Source: an uncultured Lachnospiraceae bacterium (lineage in GTDB: Bacteria; Bacillota; Clostridia; Lachnospirales; Lachnospiraceae). From it: a DNA stretch of 44,683 bases. The notes beneath the pieces were generated by a model. The model made no database searches, was not told the DNA's origin, and was given only the letters and a program-made list of their open reading frames with translations. Made by a program: the position numbers and the translations under genes. Below are positions 1 through 7,960 of this stretch, in pieces (positions within the stretch are counted from its first letter, which is position 1; each line of letters opens with the position of its first letter). The stretch lies in the NCBI GenBank assembly GCA_902789665.1, contig CADAOY010000009.1, positions 1-44,683 on the forward strand, in the 5' to 3' direction.

Positions 1-111
1 CGTATTGATCTTATGGCTACCGATGAGGGGTATCCAATTTATAAAAAATTAGGATTTGAAGATAAAGTGCAGAAATACAAGGATATGAGATTAGTAGTGA
101 TTAATCAATGA
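1..111 (+). CDS. GNAT-family acetyltransferase, C-terminal fragment (cut by window edge)
   Basis: An open frame runs from the first base to a TGA at 109-111 and encodes 36 residues. It contains a Tyr-Pro-Ile-Tyr-Lys-Lys-Leu-Gly-Phe segment, the typical last helix and strand of GNAT N-acetyltransferases (the YxxxGF motif). The acetyl-CoA binding core lies outside the window, so the substrate cannot be judged. The gene appears complete at its 3' end and is followed by degenerate sequence, not by a co-transcribed partner. Confidence 0.7.
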   Translation, partial: RIDLMATDEGYPIYKKLGFEDKVQKYKDMRLVVINQ

Positions 112-318
112 AACCACAGTCGAGACCTGTTGTTTGCTCGAACGACTTCGAAATGCAAAGGATCATGTTACGTTTACGATTGATAATGACGGAGAAGCTG
201 AGAATGGCGCTGAACGTAATGTTTCATATATCCGGGTTATGTTATTCAAAACTGGATGAGGAACCGAAGTACAGTTTCTTTTATAGGTCTTTGGGAGCTT
301 TTACACAACACCAAATTT

Positions 319-485
319 AATTGCTTCGAATTCGAGGCAATTAAAAAGGAAGCAGGGGATAACGGTTTTGTAATGACCACTAATGGTCTTATACGCGGCT
401 GGGACGGATCACAGATTTGACAGAGTCTGAGTTAACAGACCTGCTTTCAAACGGAAACATAACAATCACATTATCGATGGAATGA
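319..485 (+). pseudogene. Decayed coding remnant in a 580-bp gene-poor stretch
   Basis: Between the GNAT stop (111) and the MarR promoter (625) there is no credible intact gene. A protein-like frame at 319-420 (containing the string GDNGFVMTTNGLIRGWDG) stops at a TGA. An overlapping frame at 416-485 (LTESELTDLLSNGNITIT) continues with protein-like composition, as expected after a frameshift. An earlier protein-like stretch near 165-245 lies in yet another frame. I do not recognise the ancestral family. A 70-codon open frame at 108-320 has no ribosome binding site and unnatural composition, and is not called. Confidence 0.35.
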
Positions 486-582
486 TAAGAAAGCATGGTG
501 AAAATGAAAAAGATAGCATCTGTTCTTAATGAAATCTCACATATTGGGGATTGAGCGATAAATTTTAGAATAATGTACGTTT

Positions 583-615
583 AAGCTTCGGTGAAAATGC
601 CGGAGCTTTTTCTTT
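583..615 (+). terminator. Intrinsic terminator upstream of the MarR promoter
   Basis: AGCTTCGG (584-591) pairs with CCGGAGCT (600-607), including one G-T pair, around an 8-nt loop. A run of T residues follows (607-615). It closes the upstream transcript and insulates the MarR/flavodoxin promoter. Confidence 0.75.
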
Positions 616-624
616 GAAATAGTG

Positions 625-653
625 TTGACAAAAAGTATGTAATATATTACATT
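625..653 (+). promoter_or_regulatory. Sigma-A type promoter of the MarR/flavodoxin operon
   Basis: A perfect TTGACA -35 box at 625-630 is followed after 17 bp by TACATT at 648-653 as the -10 box. The AGGAGG ribosome binding site of the MarR gene lies downstream at about 683-688. Confidence 0.75.
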
Positions 654-680
654 GTTTTATATAGGTAATATGTTACATAC
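635..680 (+). promoter_or_regulatory. Paired palindromic MarR-type operators
   Basis: A perfect 16-bp palindrome, ATGTAATATATTACAT (637-652), covers the spacer and -10 box. A related inverted element at 661-680 (reverse complement GTATGTAACATATTACCTAT) lies near the expected transcription start. Both share the half-site GTATGTAA. Their position over the promoter of a MarR-family gene implies autorepression. That the protein binds them is inference from position and symmetry. Confidence 0.65.
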
Positions 681-694
681 TAAAGGAGGATCAT

Positions 695-1174
695 ATGAAT
701 TACGATGAAGCGATGAATATCGAAAAGGTAACGTTTGGAGATATGCCTCCACAGCCTTTTTTACTTGGACTACTTAGCGCATTTGATAACAGATATCAGG
801 CTGCGGCCGATGCATATTTCAAGGAAATTACCTGGAAACAGTTTTTTGCCATAATCTGTATTAACCTGTACAAGGAGCCTCCGACACTGAATGAACTGTC
901 AGATATAATGGGCAGTTCACATCAAAATGTAAAGCAGATACTGCTGAAGCTTGAGAAAAAGGGCTTTGTGATGGCTGCTCCTGATGAGAAAGACAAGCGA
1001 AAGCAGCGCATCTTTGTTACGGAAAAATGCAGGACTTTTTTGGAACAGAATGACAATAACGGTCAACAGAGCCAGTACGTAATCAGCCGTATTTTTGACG
1101 GAATCGATGAAAAGAGCTTGCAAACCACCATACAAACTATCATGAAAATGGAAAGGAATTTAAGCGAACTATGA
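695..1174 (+). CDS. MarR-family transcriptional regulator
   Basis: A 159-residue cytoplasmic DNA-binding repressor candidate of normal MarR length. Residues 46-90 carry the winged-helix core, with the helix-turn-helix at about 64-88 (LNELSDIMGSSHQNVKQIL) and the wing at 97-106 rich in Asp, Lys and Arg, as in MarR proteins. The start is supported by AAAGGAGG 7 nt upstream. The stop codon overlaps the next gene by ATGA, so the two are translationally coupled. Two palindromes in the promoter suggest autoregulation. The ligand is unknown; phenolic compounds or oxidants are common for the family. Sure of family, unsure of regulon, which may or may not include the acyltransferase cluster downstream. 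Confidence 0.92.
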   Translation: MNYDEAMNIEKVTFGDMPPQPFLLGLLSAFDNRYQAAADAYFKEITWKQFFAIICINLYKEPPTLNELSDIMGSSHQNVKQILLKLEKKGFVMAAPDEKDKRKQRIFVTEKCRTFLEQNDNNGQQSQYVISRIFDGIDEKSLQTTIQTIMKMERNLSEL

Positions 1175-1722
1175 AAACACTAATAATATACACATCACAG
1201 ACCGGATTTACCAAAAGATATGCCGAGTGGCTTGCGGAGAAAATGAGCGGAGATCTGCTTGATCTCAAAGATGCTCAGAAAAAGAATATGGATTACTTTG
1301 AGAACTACGATGCAATCTGCTACGGAGGTTGGGCAATGGCAGGAAGTCTTGTTAAGGCAAAGTGGTTCCTTGAAAAGGCTACTAACTGGAAAAATAAGCG
1401 CCTGGCTATGTTTTGTGTAGGTGGCAGCCCTAACGATAACCCGGATGTAGATGTCTTTCTTCAGAATGCAATTACAGAAGAGCAGAGGAAATACATAAAG
1501 GTATTCTACTGCCAGGGCGGGTTTAACTATGAAAATATGAAGACGCCATCTCGTATTGCTATGAAGATGTTTGTGTCAGCCTTAAAAAACAAGAAGGATC
1601 CCACTGAGAAAGAGAAGGTAATGGCTGAGAAGATAGCTTCATCCTATGACATCTCTGATATCAAATACATAGAGCCTATCGTTATGTATCTTGGGGAAAA
1701 AGACAATGAAAAAGCTGTTTAA
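1171..1722 (+). CDS. Flavodoxin-domain protein
   Basis: A 183-residue protein with an N-terminal FMN-phosphate binding loop, TSQTGFTK (8-15), as in flavodoxins and HemG-like flavodoxin-domain proteins. A YGGW segment near residue 51 and a CVGGSP segment near 82 fit the second and third flavin loops. The likely role is FMN-dependent electron transfer in the cytoplasm; the partner is unknown. It overlaps the MarR gene by 4 nt and is probably controlled by it, an arrangement often seen for redox or xenobiotic response pairs. No terminator follows, and an 82-nt gap leads to the acyltransferase genes, so read-through into the cluster is possible. Confidence 0.85.
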   Translation: MKTLIIYTSQTGFTKRYAEWLAEKMSGDLLDLKDAQKKNMDYFENYDAICYGGWAMAGSLVKAKWFLEKATNWKNKRLAMFCVGGSPNDNPDVDVFLQNAITEEQRKYIKVFYCQGGFNYENMKTPSRIAMKMFVSALKNKKDPTEKEKVMAEKIASSYDISDIKYIEPIVMYLGEKDNEKAV

Positions 1723-1804
1723 GACATTTCCGCGGTCAGGGATGCGTTAAGATCAGACCATTAATCTTTTCAGTAAAAACGATTATAAGGAGAAAGAGAG
1801 ATTT

Positions 1805-3031
1805 ATGCCAGGTAGGAAATACTTATATACGGAAAGGGCGCACTATATGTCCCCGAATATGCACTTCGGTATCATGGCGGAAATCGGCTCGGATTTCGAT
1901 GCGGACGGTATCATCGAGAGCATTGGTGTTCTTAGATTGGCTCATCCGCTTATGAGAAGTCTGATAGCCGAGGAGGAGGGAAGTTCAATGATATATTATG
2001 AGGAGCATCCTGAACTTGAGATTCCGATAACGATAAAAGAGGCAGACGATAGCTGGCAGACTGATTATGAGGCGGTATCTTCAGCTGGATGGAATGTTCA
2101 GAAGGAAGCGCTGCTCAAGGTCTATGCTTATCCATCCGAGAGCGGAACGAGAGTCCTTTTTATAACGCATCATCTTCTTTGCGACGGGAGAGGGCTTCTA
2201 CAGTTGGTGCAGGAGTTTGCGGATTATTATACCAGCGGTGCCAGGCCGCACCTGGTTGATGAGAAACTGATGGAAAGCCTTGATGATCTTCCGAATGGCA
2301 GTGACCTTAGGTTTATCAGCAGGGCGCTGATCAGAGATGCCAATAAGAAGTGGCGTAAAGAAGGGCATAGGGTCAGCTACGACGAGTATCTTGAGTTTGA
2401 ACGTGATCATGATTGCAAACAGGATATAAAGCGTGAGATAAAGAGAGTTGACGGAGAAGAACTTGATACGCTCCTGGGTTTATGCAGAGAAAACGGGGTA
2501 TCGCTCAATGACTATCTTGTTGCTAAGATGATGATTGATGAGAAAACAAATAAGGTGGTAATTGCTTCTGACATAAGGAATAAGATTAAAAATTATAAGG
2601 AAGGCTCGCTTGGAAACTATGCTACAGCATTCAGCGTGGTGGTTAAGAAGAAAACCTCTGAGATCATGGAACTAGCCAGGGCTGTAGATCATGAAGTAAA
2701 GAGCATAATAAGTAAGCCGGATAGGGAGATGCTCGTTCTCTCGTGTTATTTCAATATGGATCCGGAACTCCTCGATGCCATAGCTATATCGACTCTTGGA
2801 AGTTTTGAGAGCAAGGCCGGCAGATTTGTCGGCAGCAAGATGTTCGGTTATGAAAAGCGCGACGGCCATTGTATCACGAACCTTGGAAGAGCAGAGAGCA
2901 ACACTATAAGAGAGGGTGTATTCATTCCGCCGGCATCTCCCGCAAACAGGAAGGCGTGGGGCGTTCTGACGATAAACAATAAGATGAGGATTTGTTCAAT
3001 TCTAAATGTGCAGAAAGCGCAAACTCGATAA
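1805..3031 (+). CDS. Condensation-domain-like acyltransferase, stand-alone
   Basis: A 408-residue protein with the fold signature of the CoA-dependent acyltransferase superfamily (NRPS condensation domains, PapA5-like and alcohol acetyltransferases). The catalytic motif HHxxxDG is intact as HHLLCDGRG at 122-130. It should transfer an acyl group from CoA or a carrier to a hydroxyl or amine. No adenylation or carrier domain is attached or nearby. The start has GGAGAAAGAGAG upstream. The C-terminus is odd: after KMRIC the frame ends in 10 residues, while another frame stays open to 3144 with protein-like sequence, suggesting a frameshift (see findings). It is followed by a related CAT-like gene. 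Substrate unknown. Confidence 0.8.
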   Translation: MPGRKYLYTERAHYMSPNMHFGIMAEIGSDFDADGIIESIGVLRLAHPLMRSLIAEEEGSSMIYYEEHPELEIPITIKEADDSWQTDYEAVSSAGWNVQKEALLKVYAYPSESGTRVLFITHHLLCDGRGLLQLVQEFADYYTSGARPHLVDEKLMESLDDLPNGSDLRFISRALIRDANKKWRKEGHRVSYDEYLEFERDHDCKQDIKREIKRVDGEELDTLLGLCRENGVSLNDYLVAKMMIDEKTNKVVIASDIRNKIKNYKEGSLGNYATAFSVVVKKKTSEIMELARAVDHEVKSIISKPDREMLVLSCYFNMDPELLDAIAISTLGSFESKAGRFVGSKMFGYEKRDGHCITNLGRAESNTIREGVFIPPASPANRKAWGVLTINNKMRICSILNVQKAQTR

Positions 3032-3165
3032 AAAAGTGCAGAAAGTACCTTGAAAGTCGCTTGAAAAAGTGCAATATTGTGTTGAAGGAAACACAAAAGT
3101 TTAGACGGAAAATAAACGAAGAAATTCAACATCTGTTGAGCTGATAATGGAAGAGGATTAATCGT

Positions 3166-3822
3166 ATGAATATGATTTACAGGGTTATAGACAAAGAAAA
3201 GTATTATAGAAGCGGAGTATTCCGCCATTTTACGGAGGACTGTAAGTGTTCTACTTCTATGACTGCGAGAATAGATGTCACTGATTTGGTGGAGCATTCC
3301 AAGAAGACAGGAACCAGGTTCTATATCAATTTTTTGTATCTGCTGTCAAAGGTGCTTAATTCAAGAGATGACTATAAGATGGGTTATCTCTGGCAGTCGG
3401 AAGAACTGATCTGTTATGACAGCATCAATCCGATTCAGTATGTTTTTCATGAGGATACGGAAACCTGCACTCCGGTCTATACGACATATTATGAAGATTA
3501 TGAAGAGTTTTACCGGAATGCTGTTAATGATGTGGAGAATGCAAAGAAAACACATGAGTATGGGCTGGATATGATGAATCATCCGAACTGGTTTGATGCA
3601 TCGTATATATCATGGCTGTCATACGATTCATTGAATATTGAGTTGCCGGACGGATATCTGCATTTTGCTCCGATCATTAACTGGGGTAAATATCGGGAGG
3701 AAAACGGAAGACTGATGATGCCGGTGAGTGTCCGCATGAATCATGCAATTGCAGACGGATTCCTGGTGGCAAATGTTTACAGGCTGCTGGAAAAAGAAAT
3801 GGCTGTGTTCATCAGAAGTTAG
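3166..3822 (+). CDS. Chloramphenicol-acetyltransferase-like (CAT, type A fold) enzyme
   Basis: A 218-residue protein matching the length and layout of trimeric CATs. It has an FHEDTETC segment near 94-101, a SWLSYDSLN segment near 149-157 (compare PWFSFTSFN in CATs) and the catalytic block NHAIADGF at 192-199. His193 is the expected catalytic base, with Asp197 and Gly198 following. The first His of the usual HH pair is Asn. The family acetylates chloramphenicol, but in an operon with three other acyltransferase-fold domains a biosynthetic acyl transfer is just as likely; resistance is not proven by sequence. The ribosome binding site GGAAGAGG precedes the ATG. Confidence 0.85.
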   Translation: MNMIYRVIDKEKYYRSGVFRHFTEDCKCSTSMTARIDVTDLVEHSKKTGTRFYINFLYLLSKVLNSRDDYKMGYLWQSEELICYDSINPIQYVFHEDTETCTPVYTTYYEDYEEFYRNAVNDVENAKKTHEYGLDMMNHPNWFDASYISWLSYDSLNIELPDGYLHFAPIINWGKYREENGRLMMPVSVRMNHAIADGFLVANVYRLLEKEMAVFIRS

Positions 3823-3843
3823 AAAGGATTGTTCATCAGGAAT

Positions 3844-4356
3844 ATGATCAAAATTGAATTATTATCAGAAACTAATTTTAGTTTGGAATCATTGGATTCA
3901 TATAACAGAAAACAGGATGTAAATAAGGTATATCGCAGAATAGACGGAGAATATGCATTGGTAGAATGCAAATATACCGAAGATTGGGATCTGAACAAAA
4001 AGCGTTCTGTAGCCAAGAAAATATGCAGTGATGAATATATCACATACATTGCATTGGACAATGATAAAGTGGTCGGCTTTATAGGACTGTTAAAGAAACT
4101 TCGTGGTCCGTACATGATTCTTGATATGATGCAGGTATCTTCTGAATGCAGAGGACAGGGGATTGGCAGACAATTATTTGAAGCGGGAAAAGCAGAAGCC
4201 AGAAAAGCCGGCGCGCAGGCTTTGTATATATCTGCCTGTTCTTCTGAAGAGACGATTGCATTTTACAGAGCCATGGGAAGTGACCTGGCAAGTAATACTA
4301 TAAAAGAAATTGCGGAAGAAGAACCGTTTGACCTTCAGATGATTTGTCCTGTGTAA
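3844..4356 (+). CDS. GNAT-family N-acetyltransferase
   Basis: A 170-residue protein when started at the ATG at 3844; a TTG at 3829 is in frame but overlaps the AGAAAGG Shine-Dalgarno-like sequence (3821-3827), so the ATG is preferred. The acetyl-CoA pyrophosphate loop is seen as CRGQGIGRQLF, followed by a YISACSSEETIAFYRAMG segment that forms the last GNAT helix. It transfers acetyl from acetyl-CoA to an amine of unknown identity. It lies 21 nt after the CAT-like gene and is probably in the same transcript. GNATs appear three times in this cluster, which hints at tailoring or self-protection. Confidence 0.85.
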   Translation: MIKIELLSETNFSLESLDSYNRKQDVNKVYRRIDGEYALVECKYTEDWDLNKKRSVAKKICSDEYITYIALDNDKVVGFIGLLKKLRGPYMILDMMQVSSECRGQGIGRQLFEAGKAEARKAGAQALYISACSSEETIAFYRAMGSDLASNTIKEIAEEEPFDLQMICPV

Positions 4357-4410
4357 GATTAAAGTTGTACTATAAGTGATAAAAACTAAGAGGTGAGGAG
4401 TGTTTTAGAA

Positions 4411-4467
4411 ATGCCGATTTACAGGATAATGAACATAGATGATGATGAAAAGAAGAGGGTAAAATAA
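4411..4467 (+). other. Possible 18-codon leader peptide or gene remnant
   Basis: A small open frame, MPIYRIMNIDDDEKKRVK, sits 14 nt after GAGGTGAGGAG, a strong ribosome binding site, in the 220-bp gap between the GNAT and the large fusion gene. It could be a leader peptide or the start of a gene that lost its remainder. Only the good Shine-Dalgarno sequence supports translation. The rest of the gap holds the promoter described next. Confidence 0.2.
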
Positions 4468-4499
4468 CCGCCTAAAGATTCGAAAACCGAAGCGTAAGG

Positions 4500-4528
4500 T
4501 TAAAAAGTCGCAAGGGAAAGTGTATAAT
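4500..4528 (+). promoter_or_regulatory. Internal promoter for the glycosyltransferase-condensation fusion gene
   Basis: TTAAAA (4500-4505, four matches to TTGACA), a 17-bp spacer and a perfect TATAAT (4523-4528) lie about 50 bp upstream of the next start codon. Confidence 0.5.
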
Positions 4529-4576
4529 AGGTTATAGAAGGCACATTTATTATAGAAAAAAAGAAGGTGTGGACGG

Positions 4577-7240
4577 ATGTTTAAAATTGAAGCATTAAGA
4601 GCAGAGGAAGAAGCAAAAACTCTTAACCTTTCGGAAAATCTTTTTCACGAGGCACTAAAATTTAAGCCGGAGAGTAAAGACCGTTTTCATGTAAAAAATG
4701 ACAGGGGCGGGGATTTTGATATTGTTTATTGGGATAATGATGAGGACATCGAGCCGAATGATACATATCCTCCATACATCAAGCGTCCTTATATGGCGAA
4801 ATATCATGTATATGATGAAAATGATAAGTCCACCCTTTATCTGGACTTTTTTAACGGGCTAAAAAAAATGGTATTCGAGGAACTGAACGAATATACGATA
4901 GCCATCAGCAGGGTGATTCTTAGGTTCACGGAGATGGAAATATGGTGTGCTGATGAGAGAATACTATGGTTCGTTGACGAGAATCTGAGACTTCATATAG
5001 TGGAGGAATTATCTGATGATATCTATGATGACGACTGTTTCTACATACAGGAGCAGTTCAGAATCGGTATGGAGGATAATAACTTCAACAGACTTAACAG
5101 TACATATGCCTTCCATAATATTTTTTTCCTGCAATGGATACTGAACGGGAAGGCTTTTTCACAATATAAGTATGTGACGCTTCCAATTGATGCTACCGGA
5201 GGAATCGGAGCGATTCTTTCAGGCTATAAGCGCTTTGAACTGGCATTTGGACATTTCGGGCTAAAATACGTGGCTTCAGATAAGGACCATTTCGGCAAAT
5301 ATCCGAGGGAACTGATGGAGCGCTATTTTGCGGCTAATCTGTGGGATGAGAATGCGAACGATGATAATACCCTGTGGGTGCCGAGTATATTTTTGCTGGT
5401 TAAGACCAAATTTTATCAGATGCTGCCGGGTCTGATTGACAAATCAGTTATTGCTCCTTCTTTCCTTGCTCAAATGGATGAGTATTATGAGGCGGTTATG
5501 GGCCAAAGGAAAACACTGGGCGTGCTGATTCGCGGCAGTGACTATGTTTCAAATGGTCTTGCAGGTACCAGAAAAATGGCAAGTGTTGAACAGATGACGC
5601 CACTTATCCGCAAGTGGATGAAGGATTACGGATATGAGAAGATATTTCTCGCAACGGAAGATGCAGATATCCTTGCGCAGATGAGAAAAGAATTCGGAAA
5701 GTCGATGGTAGCTTTGTCACAGCAAAGGATATCGGTAAGAGACTTAAAACAAGGACAGATTATAGCTGATTACGAGAAGGAGAATGCAAACGGCGATTAT
5801 GCAAAGAAGCTTGAAGATACCACGGTCAACTATTTTTATGCCCTGTATCTTCTCTCAAGGTGTGATGCTTTCATATGTTCAGGACAGTGTAATGGATGGG
5901 ATACGGTAATATCTTTAAACGAAAACAGATTTGAGAGAAACTATAAGTTTGCAGTCGGTATAAATGGTGATCCAAGGACAGAGGACTGGAAGGAAATACG
6001 CCCTGTTACTGCAGGTATGTTTGCAAGAGGAGCATATCCGACAGATAAGGCGTTCTATATGACGTATAGGTTCGACTTAAAAGAGGACATCAATCCGGAG
6101 GCACTTGTTAAAGCCTGGGAGAAGGTGGAAAAAGTCTATCCTTACGCAACTTACGCGACGGTCATCCGCAGAGGTCAGCTGATGCTTGCAGAGAATCCGC
6201 TGCCCTTTGTAATTAAGGAAACAGGTGAGGTGATTGAACCTTCGACTCCGGCCGCTAATTTCCATACCGTGACGCTTTGTTATCTTGGCAATGTTCTGTG
6301 GATTTATGCAGATCACGTGCCTTATGACGGCACCGGTTTTATGTATGTGCTTGAGACATTTTTCTATCACTATTACTGTATTGTGGATTCAATCGAATAT
6401 CCTGTTCCGGATGGAGTTCATGCTGAAAAAGACGGCCCTGTTCCAGGGCAGGACACAGATGCGTATCTTTTAGTTAATCCGCAGGATCCGAAAGCAGCCA
6501 TGGGTTCATTACTTGGAAAAGAGGCTTTTGAAATAAAGGAAAGCCGTAAAGACTGTATATTTGTGCCGAAAGCAGACTGCAGGGGATTTAGTATAAGCGT
6601 ACCTTCAGCTGAATTCATGAAATATGCTAAATCGGTCAAGGGTTCACCATTGTCTGTTTTATATGTCTGCTTTGCCAGGGCAATGCAGAAGGTACATCCG
6701 GATAATAAGCTTCCATTTAATTTTATGGTGCCTGTAAGTATCCGTAAGGTTATGGGAAATACCGAGTCACTTTTGCATCAGGTTGTGCATTTTAATTACA
6801 GCTTTGAAGCAGTGGAACTGTCGGAAAAAGCGGATGAGCAGCTTAATACACAGTTTCGCGCTGCACTATCCGGATTTGCCGCGGAAGATACAATTAAGAA
6901 AATGGCGGGTATTTATCGTGCGATTTGTGAGGGCTATTCGAAGGCATTTCTTTACGGCGCACTCAATAAGATTGTTATGGATCAGCGCAAAAATCTGAAA
7001 GCCGGAGCGGAGGTCAGTTACCTTGGAACGCTGCGCACGGCAGAGTACGGAAATCGTATCCGCATGACTGCCTTCCATGTAATGCAGGAGAAGGGCATTA
7101 TGCTTCAGGTAACCGAAGTCGGTGATTATTTCTATATTGACTGGTATCAGGGCTTTAGTGGAGAAGAATATGTTCTTGCAATGCGTGATGTTCTTGCAGA
7201 AAAAGGAATAAGCGGAATAAAGGTTGAAAGAATTGAATAA
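4577..7240 (+). CDS. Fusion of fucosyltransferase-like domain and condensation-like acyltransferase domain
   Basis: An 887-residue two-domain enzyme. Residues about 180-465 resemble GT-B fucosyltransferases of the NodZ/FUT8/O-fucosyltransferase group: a PIDATGGIGA loop at 203-212, a donor-binding LIRGSDY at 317-323 (compare HxRRGD), a FLATEDADI segment at 357-365 and CSGQCNGWDT at 434-443. Residues about 480-887 form a condensation/acyltransferase-like domain with HVPYDGTG at 580-587, the HxxxDG active-site motif with a single His. The protein could glycosylate and acylate one acceptor. Residues 1-170 are not recognised. It has its own likely promoter and begins the main operon. The GT assignment rests on motif resemblance only; the C-terminal domain is clearer. 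Confidence 0.65.
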   Translation: MFKIEALRAEEEAKTLNLSENLFHEALKFKPESKDRFHVKNDRGGDFDIVYWDNDEDIEPNDTYPPYIKRPYMAKYHVYDENDKSTLYLDFFNGLKKMVFEELNEYTIAISRVILRFTEMEIWCADERILWFVDENLRLHIVEELSDDIYDDDCFYIQEQFRIGMEDNNFNRLNSTYAFHNIFFLQWILNGKAFSQYKYVTLPIDATGGIGAILSGYKRFELAFGHFGLKYVASDKDHFGKYPRELMERYFAANLWDENANDDNTLWVPSIFLLVKTKFYQMLPGLIDKSVIAPSFLAQMDEYYEAVMGQRKTLGVLIRGSDYVSNGLAGTRKMASVEQMTPLIRKWMKDYGYEKIFLATEDADILAQMRKEFGKSMVALSQQRISVRDLKQGQIIADYEKENANGDYAKKLEDTTVNYFYALYLLSRCDAFICSGQCNGWDTVISLNENRFERNYKFAVGINGDPRTEDWKEIRPVTAGMFARGAYPTDKAFYMTYRFDLKEDINPEALVKAWEKVEKVYPYATYATVIRRGQLMLAENPLPFVIKETGEVIEPSTPAANFHTVTLCYLGNVLWIYADHVPYDGTGFMYVLETFFYHYYCIVDSIEYPVPDGVHAEKDGPVPGQDTDAYLLVNPQDPKAAMGSLLGKEAFEIKESRKDCIFVPKADCRGFSISVPSAEFMKYAKSVKGSPLSVLYVCFARAMQKVHPDNKLPFNFMVPVSIRKVMGNTESLLHQVVHFNYSFEAVELSEKADEQLNTQFRAALSGFAAEDTIKKMAGIYRAICEGYSKAFLYGALNKIVMDQRKNLKAGAEVSYLGTLRTAEYGNRIRMTAFHVMQEKGIMLQVTEVGDYFYIDWYQGFSGEEYVLAMRDVLAEKGISGIKVERIE

Positions 7241-7318
7241 AGGTGAAAAAATAGAATAAGGGAATAAAAGGGGATCGGAATTTTTAATCTTGTAGGCAGA
7301 AAAACTGCAGGAGGAGAA

Positions 7319-7957
7319 ATGATGAATGTGTATGATTTTGATGGAACAATCTTTTATTCTGATTGCTCAATAGGATTTGCCTTCTGGTGTATGAAAAGGC
7401 ATCCGAAATTATGGTTTACGTTTTTTCCAGGACTGCTAAAGGCACTGATTCGTTACAAAAAGGGACAAATTCCCAATTATCAGATGCAGCGAAAAATGTT
7501 TAGTTACTTAACGATGGTTGATGATTTTGATGTGCAGATTGAAAAATACTGGGATAAATATGAGCGCAAAATCTCCGCATGGTATCTTGCACAGAAAAGG
7601 CCGGACGATCTTATTATCAGTGCATCACCGTCCTGTATAATCGGACCGATAGCAAAAAGGCTCGGAGTGAATTATATGGCAACGGAATTTGACCGGGAAT
7701 ACGGGGTTTTTACGAATAATCTTATGTACGCAAAGGAAAAGGCTAAGTACATTATTGATCATGGCTTTCCGGTAATTGACAATTTCTATTCGGATTCCTT
7801 AGCCGATACACCACTGGCTTTATGTGCAGAAAGAGCGCATCTGGTAACTAATAAAGCAACGACAGTGGTTGACTGGCCGGAACTGGACTCAGAAATGATG
7901 AAAAAAGTGAAAGGGAGAATTGATACGGGATGGAATATTCATATTAAAGAGGATTAA
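7319..7957 (+). CDS. HAD-superfamily (subfamily IB, SerB-like) phosphatase
   Basis: A 212-residue protein with HAD motif I as DFDGT (6-10; nucleophile Asp6, acid Asp8), motif II around SASPS near residue 101 and motif IV as YSDSLAD near residue 160. The layout matches HAD-IB hydrolases related to phosphoserine phosphatase. It removes phosphate from a small metabolite. GGAGGAG precedes tandem ATG codons (7319, 7322); either may start. Its 3-nt gap to a sugar kinase gene suggests that the two act on the same phosphorylated intermediate. Confidence 0.85.
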   Translation: MMNVYDFDGTIFYSDCSIGFAFWCMKRHPKLWFTFFPGLLKALIRYKKGQIPNYQMQRKMFSYLTMVDDFDVQIEKYWDKYERKISAWYLAQKRPDDLIISASPSCIIGPIAKRLGVNYMATEFDREYGVFTNNLMYAKEKAKYIIDHGFPVIDNFYSDSLADTPLALCAERAHLVTNKATTVVDWPELDSEMMKKVKGRIDTGWNIHIKED

Positions 7958-7960
7958 TAA

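Noticed and set aside
3005-3050. Programmed frameshift at the A-run near 3030 in the first condensation-like gene
   Set aside because: The slippery-type run lies after the zero-frame stop, and no stimulatory structure or conserved product is evident; a simple indel explains the open second frame better.
2848-3297. 149-codon reverse-strand open frame
   Set aside because: It is antisense to two real genes, with no ribosome binding site or family signature.
3166-3822. Acquired chloramphenicol resistance gene on a mobile element
   Set aside because: No transposase, integrase or terminal repeats are seen, and the gene sits in an operon of related acyltransferases, so resistance cannot be asserted.
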